A stretch of 64,000 nt of DNA from CAWBJP01 sp963789165 (GCA_963789165.1 CAWBJP010000007.1:496001-560000); one strand, 5' to 3'; numbered from the stretch's first letter, positions 26,822 through 36,004 are shown. Made by a program: numbers and translations. The notes: generated by a model from the letters alone, not told the origin.

Positions 26822-27088
26822 GTGTTCTGGGACGTCGCCAAGTTCGCCCTGGCCATCGGCTTCGCCCTCGCCATCTACCTGGCGGGGACGTTCGTCGTGC
26901 GCTCCTTCATGTTCCCGCCCCCCGCCGAGCCCGACCCGACGGCCATCCGCAGGGTGAACTACCGCTACCGCTGCGGCGTGTGCGGCACCGAGGTGACCAT
27001 GACCTCCGCCCCCGAAGGGGAGGTTCCCGACGCCCCCCGGCACTGCCGGGAGGACATGAACCTGGTGGTCGAGCGGGGCGAGTGGTAG
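26822..27088 (+). CDS. Small membrane protein with zinc-ribbon-like tail
   Basis: 88 residues from GTG 26822. One membrane helix (about 5-30) is followed by a soluble tail with CGVCG and RHCRED, giving a CxxC...HC metal-site candidate. Conserved small actinobacterial proteins of this type are known, but I recognise no function. It sits 51 bases after the thiolase gene and converges on crgA. Confidence 0.65.
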   Translation: MFWDVAKFALAIGFALAIYLAGTFVVRSFMFPPPAEPDPTAIRRVNYRYRCGVCGTEVTMTSAPEGEVPDAPRHCREDMNLVVERGEW

Positions 27089-27100
27089 CTGGCGGCGCCG

Positions 27101-27331
27101 TCAGCGGTACTGAGTGGCCAGGAGGAAGCCGCCGGTGATGAAGCCCAGCCCGATGAAGAGGTTCACGTTCTTGGCCTCGCCCGGAAGGGCGTTCAAGTAA
27201 TTGAGGATGATGACCAGGACGCCGATGCCGAAGCAGACGAACATGAGCACCGGTACCCAGGTGGGGCTCGGCGGCGCCTTCTTCGGCGGAGGTGGGGTGT
27301 ACCGTGACCGCTTGCTTTTCGACCGAGGCAT
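27101..27331 (-). CDS. crgA: Cell division protein CrgA
   Basis: 76 residues: basic start MPRSKSKRSRYTPPPPKK, two membrane helices (about 25-45 and 57-73), with WVPVLMF and NYLNALPG between and before them. This is the CrgA layout. CrgA joins the divisome, binds FtsZ and septal PBPs and affects the timing of septation. ATG 27331 is divergent from the DUF881 gene (13 bases between starts), the same order as Rv0011c-Rv0012 in M. tuberculosis. Confidence 0.95.
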   Translation of the reverse strand: MPRSKSKRSRYTPPPPKKAPPSPTWVPVLMFVCFGIGVLVIILNYLNALPGEAKNVNLFIGLGFITGGFLLATQYR

Positions 27332-27343
27332 GGGGCGAGGATA

Positions 27344-28045
27344 GTGCGCGGCGGCAAGCGGGCGTGGGCGTGTGGGGCCGCGGCCCTGGCCGGCTTCCTT
27401 CTGGTCACCGCCCGGCTCAACCCGACCGCCGGCGACTTGAGCATCCGGGTGCCCGAACAGGAGCGTCTGGCCCGGCTGATCCGGGTGGAGCAGCGGCGCT
27501 CGGCCGACCTGCGATCCACGGCGGAAACCCTGCGTGGGCGCGTCCGCCAGTTCGAACGGGCCCAACCTGATGGGAACCCCCAACCGGACCAGAGTCTGGC
27601 GGGAACGAGAGTGCAGCTGGGTCTGGTGGCGGTCGAAGGTCCCGGGATCAACGTGACCCTGGACGACTCGTCGTTCGACGAGTCGCCGTCCGGCAACCTG
27701 AATGACCTGGTCGTCCACTCCCAGGACATCCAAGCGGTGGCCAACGCCCTGTGGGCGGCGGGGGCCGAAGCCCTGGCCGTGAGCGGCCAGCGGGTGGTGC
27801 CGACCAGCGCTCTGCTGTGCGTGGGCAACACCCTGCTCATCAACGGCACGGTGCATTCGCCGCCCTATCGCTTCGTAGCCGTCGGCGAGCGGCTGAAAGA
27901 CGGCCTCTTGGCCGACCCGCTGGTGGAACGGCTCCAGGGCGACGCCAGCCGCTTCGGGCTCGGCTTCGAGGTCAACGAGGCCGACAAGGTCCGAGTGCCC
28001 GCCTACAAGGGGACCACCGCCGTCCGCTACGCCCGGCCGGGCTGA
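27344..28045 (+). CDS. DUF881 family protein
   Basis: 233 residues from GTG 27344. One N-terminal hydrophobic segment (about 8-24), a coiled-coil stretch (about 38-70), then the DUF881 domain with VEGPGINVTLDDS, DLVVHSQDIQAVANALWAAGAEA and NGTVHSPPY. The family accompanies crgA and trpG in actinobacteria and is envelope-associated; its function is not settled. It precedes trpG by 13 bases and is probably cotranscribed with it. Confidence 0.88.
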   Translation: MRGGKRAWACGAAALAGFLLVTARLNPTAGDLSIRVPEQERLARLIRVEQRRSADLRSTAETLRGRVRQFERAQPDGNPQPDQSLAGTRVQLGLVAVEGPGINVTLDDSSFDESPSGNLNDLVVHSQDIQAVANALWAAGAEALAVSGQRVVPTSALLCVGNTLLINGTVHSPPYRFVAVGERLKDGLLADPLVERLQGDASRFGLGFEVNEADKVRVPAYKGTTAVRYARPG

Positions 28046-28058
28046 GGCAGGTTCCGAC

Positions 28059-28640
28059 ATGGCCCTCGTCCTCGTCATCGACAACTACGACAGCTTCGTC
28101 TACAACCTCGTCCAGTATCTGGGAGAGCTGGGGGCCGAGCCGCTGGTGTACCGCCACGACGAGGCCACCCTGGAGCAGATGGTGGCCCTCGACCCGGCCG
28201 CCGTGCTGGTTTCTCCCGGTCCGGGCCGGCCCGAGGACGCCGGGGTGTCCAACGAGGCCATCGCCACCTTCGGCGAGCGGGGCGTCCCCGTGCTCGGGGT
28301 GTGCCTTGGGCACCAGTGCATCGGTCAGCTCTACGGCGGTCGGGTGGTACGGGCCGACCAGGTCATGCACGGCAAGACGTCACAGATCCGCCACCAGGGC
28401 CAGGGCCTGTTCGAAGGCCTGCCGAGCCCGCTGGAGGCCACCCGCTACCACTCCCTGATCGTCGAGCGGTCGTCGATCCCCGACGTCCTCGAGGTGACGG
28501 CGGAAACCGAGGACGGCGTGGTGATGGGCCTGCGCCACCGGGACCTCCCCGTCGAAGGCGTCCAGTTCCACCCCGAGTCGATCCTCACCGAAGGCGGCCA
28601 CCAGCTGCTCCAGAACTTCCTCTCCCGCGCTCGTTCCTGA
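28059..28640 (+). CDS. trpG: Glutamine amidotransferase, anthranilate/aminodeoxychorismate synthase component II
   Basis: 193 residues, the normal length of a class I amidotransferase subunit. The nucleophile is Cys82 in GVCLGHQ, and the His/Glu pair is in QFHPESILT. The glutamine-binding SPGPGRP is at 52-58. It releases ammonia from glutamine for anthranilate (tryptophan) or aminodeoxychorismate (folate). No component I gene is adjacent, so the pathway is not fixed; the position after DUF881 matches trpG/pabA of mycobacteria (Rv0013). Confidence 0.92.
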   Translation: MALVLVIDNYDSFVYNLVQYLGELGAEPLVYRHDEATLEQMVALDPAAVLVSPGPGRPEDAGVSNEAIATFGERGVPVLGVCLGHQCIGQLYGGRVVRADQVMHGKTSQIRHQGQGLFEGLPSPLEATRYHSLIVERSSIPDVLEVTAETEDGVVMGLRHRDLPVEGVQFHPESILTEGGHQLLQNFLSRARS

Positions 28641-28647
28641 GCCCGCC

Positions 28648-28773
28648 ACTACCAACCGGCGCTTCTCACCGCCTATATGCAGCGCTGCGCCACGCCGGTT
28701 GGTTGGTAAGTGGCGTGCTCCTCGAACCGGCGCTGTTCACCGCCTATATGCGGCGCTGAGCCACGCCGGTTCG
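28648..28773. repeat. Two copies of the 70-bp intergenic repeat unit
   Basis: In reverse complement this stretch shows GGCGTGGC, GGCGGTGA, CGCCGGTT, GAGGAGCACGCCACTTACC and AACCAACC in the same order as the middle of the repeat at 2951-3235. Two units differ by a few bases, including CATATAGGCGG versus GCATGCGGCGG at the other locus. The unit lies between convergent trpG and mutY, and the last codons of mutY run into it. The outer TIR sequence of the other loci is absent. Confidence 0.75.
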
Positions 28774-29597
28774 CTCAGGGGAGGCGGGCGACGTCCCCCG
28801 GCCACGGCCGCCAAGCCGTCGGCCACCAGCGACTCGAGCGCCGCGCCGTCGAGCCCCGCAACGGCGGCCGGCCCCTCTCGCAACGCCGCCAGCACCACCC
28901 CCCGGCGCTGCCGGAACGATCCTTCATAGCGCTTTTGCTTTTGACTGGGCCGCCCGACGCCCGCCTCCACCAGCGCCGGATCGGCCACGCTGGCGCACCC
29001 GCCGGCGAAAGGACACTCCCCACACCGTGGCGCCCGTGGCCGGCAGACCACCGCCCCCACGTCCATCAAGGCCAGCAGCCGATCCCGCCCGACCAGCCCC
29101 GCCCCCGCCTCCCGGCTGGCCGCTACCGCCTCGGACGCCGTCAGCCGCCGCCCGGCCCGGCGCTCCAGCACCCGCCGCACGTTCGTCTCCACGGCCACCA
29201 CGTCAACGCCGTCGACCTGGGCCGCCACCGCGTCGGCCGTGTAGCGGCCGACGCCGGGCAGCTCGGCCAGGTCATCCGGCCACCCGGAGGCGGACACCAC
29301 GACCGCCGCCTCCCACAGGCGCCGGGCCCGGCGCGGGTAACCGAGGTTCCCCCAGGCGCCGATCACCTCGCCGGCGCCGGCCGCCGCCATCACCTGGGGT
29401 GTGGGGAAGCGGGCCAGGAACCCATCCCACACGCTGGCCACCCGGCCCACCTGGGTCTGGGCCAGCATCACCTCGGAGACGAGCACCGCCCACCGGTCCC
29501 GGCTGGCTCGCCAGGGGAGGTGGTGGCGTCCCGAAGCGGCGAACCACGGGGCCAGCTGCCCGGCGCCAGGAGGTGCCGGCCCGCCCGCTCCCGGCAC
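28737..29597 (-). CDS. mutY: MutY-like adenine glycosylase, short form
   Basis: 286 residues from GTG 29597. HhH-GPD fold with LPWR, VSEVMLAQTQV (catalytic Glu), LPGVGRYTADAV (helix-hairpin-helix), and the 4Fe-4S motif C-x6-C-x2-C-x5-C in CRPRAPRCGECPFAGGC. MutY removes adenine mispaired with 8-oxoguanine. The C-terminal Nudix-like 8-oxoG domain is missing; the protein ends in sequence derived from the intergenic repeat. The catalytic Asp of the D-x-NV-x-RV motif reads Glu (VETNVRRV). It starts one base after the pknB stop, so it is the last gene of the cell-division operon. Confidence 0.85.
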   Translation of the reverse strand: MPGAGGPAPPGAGQLAPWFAASGRHHLPWRASRDRWAVLVSEVMLAQTQVGRVASVWDGFLARFPTPQVMAAAGAGEVIGAWGNLGYPRRARRLWEAAVVVSASGWPDDLAELPGVGRYTADAVAAQVDGVDVVAVETNVRRVLERRAGRRLTASEAVAASREAGAGLVGRDRLLALMDVGAVVCRPRAPRCGECPFAGGCASVADPALVEAGVGRPSQKQKRYEGSFRQRRGVVLAALREGPAAVAGLDGAALESLVADGLAAVAGGRRPPPLSEPAWLSAAYRR

Positions 29598-29598
29598 G

Positions 29599-31527
29599 TC
29601 AGTTCCCCAGGAGCCCAGTCGTCGAGGTGGCGCCGGCGGTGGTGGTCGTCGCTCCCGTGGCGGTGCGGCCCACGGTGATCCGCACCGTGGAGCCCTTCGC
29701 CTGGCGGGATCCGGCGGGGGGCGTCTGGGAGATGACCTTGCCGTTACTGCCCGGGTTGAGCACGAGGGCCTCGTCAGGGATGACGTTGAAGCCGGCCGCC
29801 TGCAACTTGCTGGTGGCCTCGGCCTGCGTATCGCCGACGACGTTGGGCACGGCCACCTCGTCCTTGCCCGAGGAGACGACCAGGCGCACCGTCGACCCCT
29901 TGGGCGCATCGGTGCCCCCCGCCGGATCGGTGCGGATCACGGTGTCCGCCTCGACCGAGTCGGACGGCTCGGTGACCCGCTCCACCTTGAACCCGGCCGC
30001 GCCCAGCTCGCTGGCCGCGCTCACCGCGTCCTTCCCGGTCACGTCGGGAACGGCCACCAGCTGCACGCCGGCGGACTCGAACAGGATCACCTCCGAGCCC
30101 CGCTCGGCCTCGGTTCTGGCCGCCGGCTCGGTCCGGATGATCTTGCCCTTCTCGACCGAATCACTGACCTCCTGGCGGACGTCCACGTCGAAACCGGCGT
30201 CCTGCAGCTCCGACTCGGCGTCCTCCACCGACTTGCCGGCGACGTCGGGCACCGCCACCTTGCCCCGGCCCGAGCTGACGGTCAGCTCGACCTTGTCGCC
30301 CTCGTCCACCTTGGTGCCCTCGGGCGGCTCCTGTTTGAACACCTCGTTCTCGGGGATCCGGTCGTTGATTTCGAAGGTCGGGTCGGCCTCGAGCCCGGCC
30401 CGCTCGATCAGGAGGGTGGCCTTGTCCAGGGTGAGGCCGACGTAGTCGTCGACGGTCACCGTGCCCCCACCACCGTCGCCCTGGAGCTGATCGGCCAGCA
30501 GGTAGCCCAAGCCGGCCAGGACGGCCAGCAGCAGCACCAGGACGAGCACGAAGGGCCAGGCGGAGCGCTTCTTCTGCGGGGGCGCCACGGGCGCCGCGAC
30601 CGCCGTGCCGACCCGGGTGTGGTCGACGGCCCGGGAGACCGTGGTGGGCTCGGTGCCGGAGACGGGCACGGCGGCCACCACCATGTCGGGTACGGCGTGG
30701 GGCTGTTCTCCCCGGCGGAAGCGGGCCAGGTCGGCCCGCAGGTCGTCGGCCGAGGGGTAGCGCTCCTCGGGGGTCTTGGCCAGCGCGGTGAGGATGATCT
30801 CCTCCAGCTCGGGAGGCACATCGGGGTTCACCACCGTGGGCCGGGGAGGCTCCTCCCGGACGTGCTTGTAGGCCACGGCGATGGGACTGTCGCCCGAGAA
30901 GGGTGGCACGGCGCACACCATCTCGTAGAGGACGACGCCGAGGGAGTAGACGTCGGACCGGGCGTCGACGGGAAGGCCCTGGGCCTGCTCGGGCGAGAAG
31001 TAGGTGGCCGTGCCCATCACCGACCCGGTCTGGGTCAGGCCCTCGGACGCCCCGCCGGCCCGGGCGATGCCGAAGTCCGTCACCTTCACCTGGCCCTGGG
31101 GGGTGAGGAGGATGTTGCCGGGCTTGACGTCGCGGTGGACCACACCGTTGCGGTGGGCGAACCCGAGCGCCCCGGCGATGTCGGAGGCCAGGTCGGCGGC
31201 CAGATTCGGATAGAGAGGGCCCTCGGCGTGGATGGCGTCGCGCAGGGACCGGCCCTCGACGTACTCCATGACGATGAAGTAGGTGCCCTCGTCCTCGCCC
31301 CAGTCGAAGACGGCCACGATGTTGGGGTGGTTCAGGTTGGCGGCCGACTGCGCCTCCCGGCGGAAGCGCTGCACGAAGGCGGGGTCCCGGGCGTACTCGG
31401 CGAAGAGGACCTTGAGCGCCACCTTGCGGTCGAGCAGCTGGTCGTGGGCCAGGTACACCTCCGCCATGCCCCCCTGGGCGATGTGGCGCACGATCTCGTA
31501 ACGGTTGTTGTAGACCCGATCGGGCAT
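29599..31527 (-). CDS. pknB: Ser/Thr protein kinase PknB with four PASTA domains
   Basis: 642 residues. Kinase domain (about 10-270): glycine loop IAQGGMAEVYLA, Lys39, HRDVKPGN and DFG. One membrane helix follows (about 325-347), then four PASTA repeats (about 355-620) and a Thr-rich tail. PASTA domains sense muropeptides or lipid II and tune cell-wall growth and division. It is the only kinase in the cluster; M. tuberculosis has PknA beside it. ATG 31527 lies ten bases after the pbpA stop. PstP, the matching phosphatase, is in the same operon. Confidence 0.96.
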   Translation of the reverse strand: MPDRVYNNRYEIVRHIAQGGMAEVYLAHDQLLDRKVALKVLFAEYARDPAFVQRFRREAQSAANLNHPNIVAVFDWGEDEGTYFIVMEYVEGRSLRDAIHAEGPLYPNLAADLASDIAGALGFAHRNGVVHRDVKPGNILLTPQGQVKVTDFGIARAGGASEGLTQTGSVMGTATYFSPEQAQGLPVDARSDVYSLGVVLYEMVCAVPPFSGDSPIAVAYKHVREEPPRPTVVNPDVPPELEEIILTALAKTPEERYPSADDLRADLARFRRGEQPHAVPDMVVAAVPVSGTEPTTVSRAVDHTRVGTAVAAPVAPPQKKRSAWPFVLVLVLLLAVLAGLGYLLADQLQGDGGGGTVTVDDYVGLTLDKATLLIERAGLEADPTFEINDRIPENEVFKQEPPEGTKVDEGDKVELTVSSGRGKVAVPDVAGKSVEDAESELQDAGFDVDVRQEVSDSVEKGKIIRTEPAARTEAERGSEVILFESAGVQLVAVPDVTGKDAVSAASELGAAGFKVERVTEPSDSVEADTVIRTDPAGGTDAPKGSTVRLVVSSGKDEVAVPNVVGDTQAEATSKLQAAGFNVIPDEALVLNPGSNGKVISQTPPAGSRQAKGSTVRITVGRTATGATTTTAGATSTTGLLGN

Positions 31528-31537
31528 CTCTTGGAGG

Positions 31538-33004
31538 CTACCTTTCGCCTTCCGGGGGCAGGGACGCGAGCATTTTGGCCAGAACCTGGCCGGCCACGGG
31601 GGCGGCCACCCGTCCGCCAGTGGCCTCGTCGCCCATGTCGCCGCCCCGCTCCACGATGACGGCGATGGCCAGCCGGGGGGCTTCGGCAGGGGCAAAGCCG
31701 ATGAACCAGGCGTGGGGCGGCCCGCCCGGGGCCTGGGCCGTCCCCGTCTTGCCGGCCACGGTCACTCCGGGGACGGCCGCGGCCCGGCCGGTCCCGGCCC
31801 GCACCACGTCGACCATCATCCGGCCCACCGCCGCCGCCGTCTCGGTCGACACGGCCCGCTTCCACTGCTTGACCTGGGGGCGACGGGCCACGCCGCCGTC
31901 GGGGTCACGCACCTCGGCCACCACCCGGGGGGCCATGAGCACACCACCGTTGGCGATGGCCCCCGCCACCATGGCCATCTGGAGCGGGGTCACGGCCACG
32001 TCGCCCTGACCGATGGCGGCGTTGGCGAAGGACGGCTGGTTGCGCTTGAACGTGCCCGGCACCGGCCCGGCGCTGCGGGCCTCGTTCAGGTCGAAGGGAA
32101 CGTCCTCTCCGATCCCGAAGGCCTTGGCCCCGTCGGCCAGTTGCTCGCCCAGATCGAGGCCGAGCTGGGCGAAGGTGGTGTTGCAGGAGCGCCGGAAGGA
32201 CTCCACCAGCGTGCCCCCGCAACTGGAGGACCCGAAGTTGCGCAGCACCTTGTCGGACTGGGGCAGGTCGAGGAAGCGGATCGAGGGAAAGCGCCGCTCG
32301 GGGGTGGATACGCCCTTCTCCAGGGCGGTAGCCGCGGTGACGACCTTGAACGTCGACCCCGGCGCGTAGCGCTCCCGGAAGGCCCGGGCCAGCATCGGGT
32401 TGCCGGGGGCGTCCCGGTAGGCGTCATAGGCGGCCTGCACCTCCTTGGCCTTGTGCCCGGCCAGGGGGGTGGGGTCGTAGGCGGGATTGGACCACAGGGC
32501 GAGTACGTCGCCGCTGACGGGATCGAGCACCACCACCGAGCCCCGCCGGTCCCCGAGGGCGGCCCGCGCCTCCTTCTGGGCGGCGTCGGTGATGGAGAGG
32601 ACCACATCGCCCACGGGCTCCTTGCCGATGAGCCAGTCGCCCAGGTTCTTGAGGGCCAGTTCCGGGGAGCGCCCGGCCAGGTCGGCGTTGTAGGCGTCCT
32701 CGACGCCTGTCGCCCCGAAGGTGAAGGAGAAATAGCCGCTGACGTGGCCGAAGAGGTCGCCGGTGGGGTAGCTGCGCTGGAGCTCGAACTCGTCGTCGAC
32801 CGGGGTCGAGTGGGCCACCACGGCGCCGTCGGGGGTGAGGATGTCGCCCCGGGGCGCGGAGTAGTCGCGCAGCACCGCCCGCACGTTGCGGGGATGGTTC
32901 GCCAGCCGGCTGGCCGAGACAACCTGGAGGTAGTTGAGCTGGAGGAACAGGGCGACGAAGCAGGCCACCACCACCAGCCCGACCCGGCGGATCTGGCGGT
33001 TCAT
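31538..33004 (-). CDS. pbpA: Class B penicillin-binding protein PbpA
   Basis: 488 residues: one N-terminal membrane helix (about 7-28), dimerisation domain, transpeptidase domain with SxxK in YAPGSTFKVV, SCN in RRSCNTTF, and KTGTAQ. It cross-links peptidoglycan together with the glycosyltransferase RodA. The start overlaps the rodA stop by ATGA (33001-33004), which also rules out the much longer upstream open frame. Confidence 0.95.
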   Translation of the reverse strand: MNRQIRRVGLVVVACFVALFLQLNYLQVVSASRLANHPRNVRAVLRDYSAPRGDILTPDGAVVAHSTPVDDEFELQRSYPTGDLFGHVSGYFSFTFGATGVEDAYNADLAGRSPELALKNLGDWLIGKEPVGDVVLSITDAAQKEARAALGDRRGSVVVLDPVSGDVLALWSNPAYDPTPLAGHKAKEVQAAYDAYRDAPGNPMLARAFRERYAPGSTFKVVTAATALEKGVSTPERRFPSIRFLDLPQSDKVLRNFGSSSCGGTLVESFRRSCNTTFAQLGLDLGEQLADGAKAFGIGEDVPFDLNEARSAGPVPGTFKRNQPSFANAAIGQGDVAVTPLQMAMVAGAIANGGVLMAPRVVAEVRDPDGGVARRPQVKQWKRAVSTETAAAVGRMMVDVVRAGTGRAAAVPGVTVAGKTGTAQAPGGPPHAWFIGFAPAEAPRLAIAVIVERGGDMGDEATGGRVAAPVAGQVLAKMLASLPPEGER

Positions 33005-34329
33005 CCCACCGCCCCGGACTCGGAGCCGGCGGGGACCTCGGCCCGGCGGGCCACCTCGTCGGAGACCCGCAGCAACAGGGCCAGGATGACGAAGTTGGCC
33101 AGCAGGGACGAGCCGCCGTAGGACACGAACGGCAGGGTGATCCCGGTCAGGGGAATGAGGCGGGTGACCCCACCGATGATGATGAAGGTCTGCACCCCCA
33201 GGATGGTGGTGAGCCCGGCGGCCAGCAGCTTGAGGAAGGGCTGCTCGGCGGCGAGGGCGATGCGGAACCCGACACCCACCAGCAGGACGTAGAGGGCGAG
33301 GACGGCGGTGGTGCCCAGCAGCCCGAGCTCCTCCCCGATGGCGGCGAAGACGAAGTCGGTGGGGGCGTTGGGGATCTTGCCCGGGCTGCCGAGGCCGAGC
33401 CCGGCGCCGGCGAACCCGCCCGAGCCGAAGGCGAACAGAGCCTGGACGAGCTGGAAGCCCCGCCCGTCGGAGGTGGGCCAGGGGTTGAGCCAGGTGGTGA
33501 CCCGGTCCTGGACGTGGCCGAAGGCGCTGTAGGCGAAGGCGGCTCCGGCGGCGAACATGACGGCCCCCACCCCGAGGTAGGAGGCCCGCCCGGTGGCCAT
33601 GTAGACCATGGCCAGGAAGACGGCGAAGAACAGCAGCGAGGAGCCCAGGTCCTTCTCCTGGACCATGACCAGGATGGAGAAACCCCAGGCCAGGAGCAGC
33701 GGCCCCAGGTGCTTGGGGTCGGGCAGCGAGAGTGGGCCGAGGCGCCAGGTGCCCACGGCCAGCAGCTCCTTCTTCTCCACCAGGTAGGCGGCCAGGAAGA
33801 TGACCAGCAGCACCTTGGCCGCTTCGCCGGGCTGGAAGTTGAGGGGCCCGAGGGCGACCCACAGGCGGGCCCCGTTGATCTCCCGCCCGACCCCGGGCAG
33901 GACGGGCAGGAGCAAGGCGGCGATGCCGACCAGGGCGAAGGTGTAGCGGTAGCGCTCCAGATCCCGCACCCGGCGCACCACCACCAGGACGGCCACGAAG
34001 GCGGCCACCGACAGCGCCGTCCACGCCGACTGCAGACGGGCCAGGTCGGGGTCGAGGCGGGCGATGATGACGAAGCCGATGCCGTTGAGGAGGGAGGCGA
34101 CTCCCAGCAGGGTGCCGTCGGCCCGGGGGGCGAGGCGGCGGACGGCCAGGTGGGCCACCAGCACCAGGCCGGCCGCCGCCCCGGCGAAGGGCAGCAGGTC
34201 GGCGGGGACGGTGGCCCGGGTGCCGAGGGACGTGAGGGTGTAGCCGCCGGCGGCCACGATCACGGCCAGGACGACCAGGCCGAGTTCCACGGAGCGCCGG
34301 GAGTCGCCCGGGACGGTGAAGATCTTCAC
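33001..34329 (-). CDS. rodA: SEDS-family peptidoglycan glycosyltransferase RodA/FtsW
   Basis: 442 residues with about ten to twelve membrane helices. Family marks include GARLWVALGPLNFQPGE, QEKDLGSSLLFF, AAIGEELGLLG and PFVSYGGSSLLANF. It polymerises lipid II into glycan strands with PbpA as partner. GTG 34329 overlaps the pstP stop (GTGA). FtsW and RodA are hard to tell apart by sequence; the neighbourhood favours RodA. Confidence 0.95.
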   Translation of the reverse strand: MKIFTVPGDSRRSVELGLVVLAVIVAAGGYTLTSLGTRATVPADLLPFAGAAAGLVLVAHLAVRRLAPRADGTLLGVASLLNGIGFVIIARLDPDLARLQSAWTALSVAAFVAVLVVVRRVRDLERYRYTFALVGIAALLLPVLPGVGREINGARLWVALGPLNFQPGEAAKVLLVIFLAAYLVEKKELLAVGTWRLGPLSLPDPKHLGPLLLAWGFSILVMVQEKDLGSSLLFFAVFLAMVYMATGRASYLGVGAVMFAAGAAFAYSAFGHVQDRVTTWLNPWPTSDGRGFQLVQALFAFGSGGFAGAGLGLGSPGKIPNAPTDFVFAAIGEELGLLGTTAVLALYVLLVGVGFRIALAAEQPFLKLLAAGLTTILGVQTFIIIGGVTRLIPLTGITLPFVSYGGSSLLANFVILALLLRVSDEVARRAEVPAGSESGAVG

Positions 34330-35534
34330 CTGATGGTGGAGGGTGTCTTCGGGTCGGGCGGGTCGACCACACCGAACGGCGGGACGGTGGTGGACGACGT
34401 CGCCGGCTCGGTTAGGGGGGCGCGTTCCTCCTCCAGGCGCTGGAGATAGAGCAGGGCCTCGGACCGGTTGGTGAAGCGGTGCCCACCCTCCAGGTCCGTC
34501 CGCTGGGCCTGGGTCAGATCGTCGGCGATCAGGCCGGAGCGGCGCTCCACCGTGGGCTCCCAGCCGAGCACCCCGCCGGGCACGCCCCGGTAGAGCGTGA
34601 CCCGGTCGCCGGCCAGACCGACGTAGTAGGTCCGCCGGGCGTACCAGCCAATGGCCCCCAGACCCGCGCCGAAGAGGAGGATGACGGGCAGCATCCACAC
34701 CAGGACGCGCCGGGCCCGCGCCCGCCTGGGGGGACCGGCCTCGGTCGGGGCCGGAGAGGGCCCCTCAGGTAAAGGCAGCTCCTCCTCCACCAGTTCCGGG
34801 GACACCGCGGCCACGCCCTCCACGGTGGTGTCCCCCAGGGCGTCGATCACCACCACGGTGATGTTGTCGTCGCCACCGGCGTCGTTGGCCATGTCGACCA
34901 GCTGCTCGGCGGCCTGCTGGGGGTCGGGCTGACGGCTCAGGATCCCGGCGATGGCTGTGTCGGCCACCATGTTGGTGAGACCGTCGGAGCACAGCAGCAG
35001 GCGGTCGCCGGGACGGAGGTCGACGGGATAGGTGTCCACCTCCACCTCGGGGTCGATGCCCAGCGCCCGCGTGATGATCGCCTTCTGAGGGTGGCTGGAC
35101 GCCTCCTCCGGGCTCAGGCGACCCTCCCGGACGAGCTGTTCGACCAGGGAGTGGTCCTCCGTGATCCGGGTGACGGCGCCGTCGCGCATGAGATAGGCGC
35201 GGGAGTCGCCCACGTGGCCGAGGAGCACCCGGTGATCGTCGAGCAGGGCGGCGGCGGTGAGCGTCGTCCCCATACCCCGCATGTCCAGGTTGGCGGACGC
35301 CATCTCGAAGACGGCGGCGTTGGCCGCCTCCACCGCCTCGTCCAGAGCGGCACCGCCGGCGAAGGCGGCCTGGAGGGCGTCGATGGCGGTGGCGCTGGCC
35401 ACCTCGCCGGCCCGGTGGCCGCCCATGCCGTCGGCCACGGCGTAGAGCCGGTCGTCGTGGTCCACCAGGAAGGTGTCCTCGTTGGCCGGCCGTCCCCGCC
35501 CGACATCCGTTTTGGCCCCCACGGCGAAATTCAC
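34326..35534 (-). CDS. pstP: PP2C-type Ser/Thr phosphatase PstP
   Basis: 402 residues. PP2C domain (about 1-235) with metal-binding NEDTFLV, VADGMGGHRAGE, GHVGDSRAYL, CSDGLTN and GGDDNITVVVID. A Pro-rich linker, one membrane helix (about 275-297) and an extracellular tail of about 100 residues ending in a Thr/Ser/Pro stretch follow. It removes phosphates from PknB and its substrates. Its start overlaps the fhaB stop by ATGA. Confidence 0.96.
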   Translation of the reverse strand: MNFAVGAKTDVGRGRPANEDTFLVDHDDRLYAVADGMGGHRAGEVASATAIDALQAAFAGGAALDEAVEAANAAVFEMASANLDMRGMGTTLTAAALLDDHRVLLGHVGDSRAYLMRDGAVTRITEDHSLVEQLVREGRLSPEEASSHPQKAIITRALGIDPEVEVDTYPVDLRPGDRLLLCSDGLTNMVADTAIAGILSRQPDPQQAAEQLVDMANDAGGDDNITVVVIDALGDTTVEGVAAVSPELVEEELPLPEGPSPAPTEAGPPRRARARRVLVWMLPVILLFGAGLGAIGWYARRTYYVGLAGDRVTLYRGVPGGVLGWEPTVERRSGLIADDLTQAQRTDLEGGHRFTNRSEALLYLQRLEEERAPLTEPATSSTTVPPFGVVDPPDPKTPSTIR

Positions 35535-35989
35535 GCGCTGACCTCGAGGACCGTCTGGCCGATCTGGAGGCGGTCCCCGCGGCGCAGCCGCATGGTCTTG
35601 GTCAGCCGGGTCTGGTTGAGGAAGGTGCCGTTGGTCGAGCCGAGGTCCTCCACGAAGGGCTGCCCGTCACGGACGTAGACCCGGGCGTGCAGCTGCGACA
35701 CGAAGTCGTCGTCGGCCAGCGCCACCGAGCAACCCGGCGCCCGGCCGATGGTCACCTCCTCGGAAAGGGGGAACACCTGGGCCGTGGGGGGTTCGATCAT
35801 CCGGAGCTGGTACGACCGCGCCCCGCCGTCGGAGTCGGCCCCCCGGCCGCGCCGGCGGAGGCCGCCCAGGCCCGCGCCGGGCCGCTCGAAGGCCAGTCCC
35901 CCCTCGACGGCACGGAGGACCCGGGCCACGAAGAGGTAGAGCAGACCCAGGAACAGGAACTTGAGGATGGTGAGGATGGCCTCCGGCAC
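35531..35989 (-). CDS. fhaB: FHA-domain protein FhaB (FipA-like)
   Basis: 152 residues: an N-terminal membrane helix (about 5-25), a linker rich in Arg/Gly, then an FHA domain (about 62-150) with VTIGRAPGC, SQLHARV and DLGSTNGTFLN. It binds phosphothreonine peptides made by PknB and links kinase signalling to the divisome. The gene lies 15 bases after fhaA and overlaps pstP. Confidence 0.93.
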   Translation of the reverse strand: MPEAILTILKFLFLGLLYLFVARVLRAVEGGLAFERPGAGLGGLRRRGRGADSDGGARSYQLRMIEPPTAQVFPLSEEVTIGRAPGCSVALADDDFVSQLHARVYVRDGQPFVEDLGSTNGTFLNQTRLTKTMRLRRGDRLQIGQTVLEVSA

Positions 35990-36004
35990 GCCGCGCCCGG
36001 TTCC

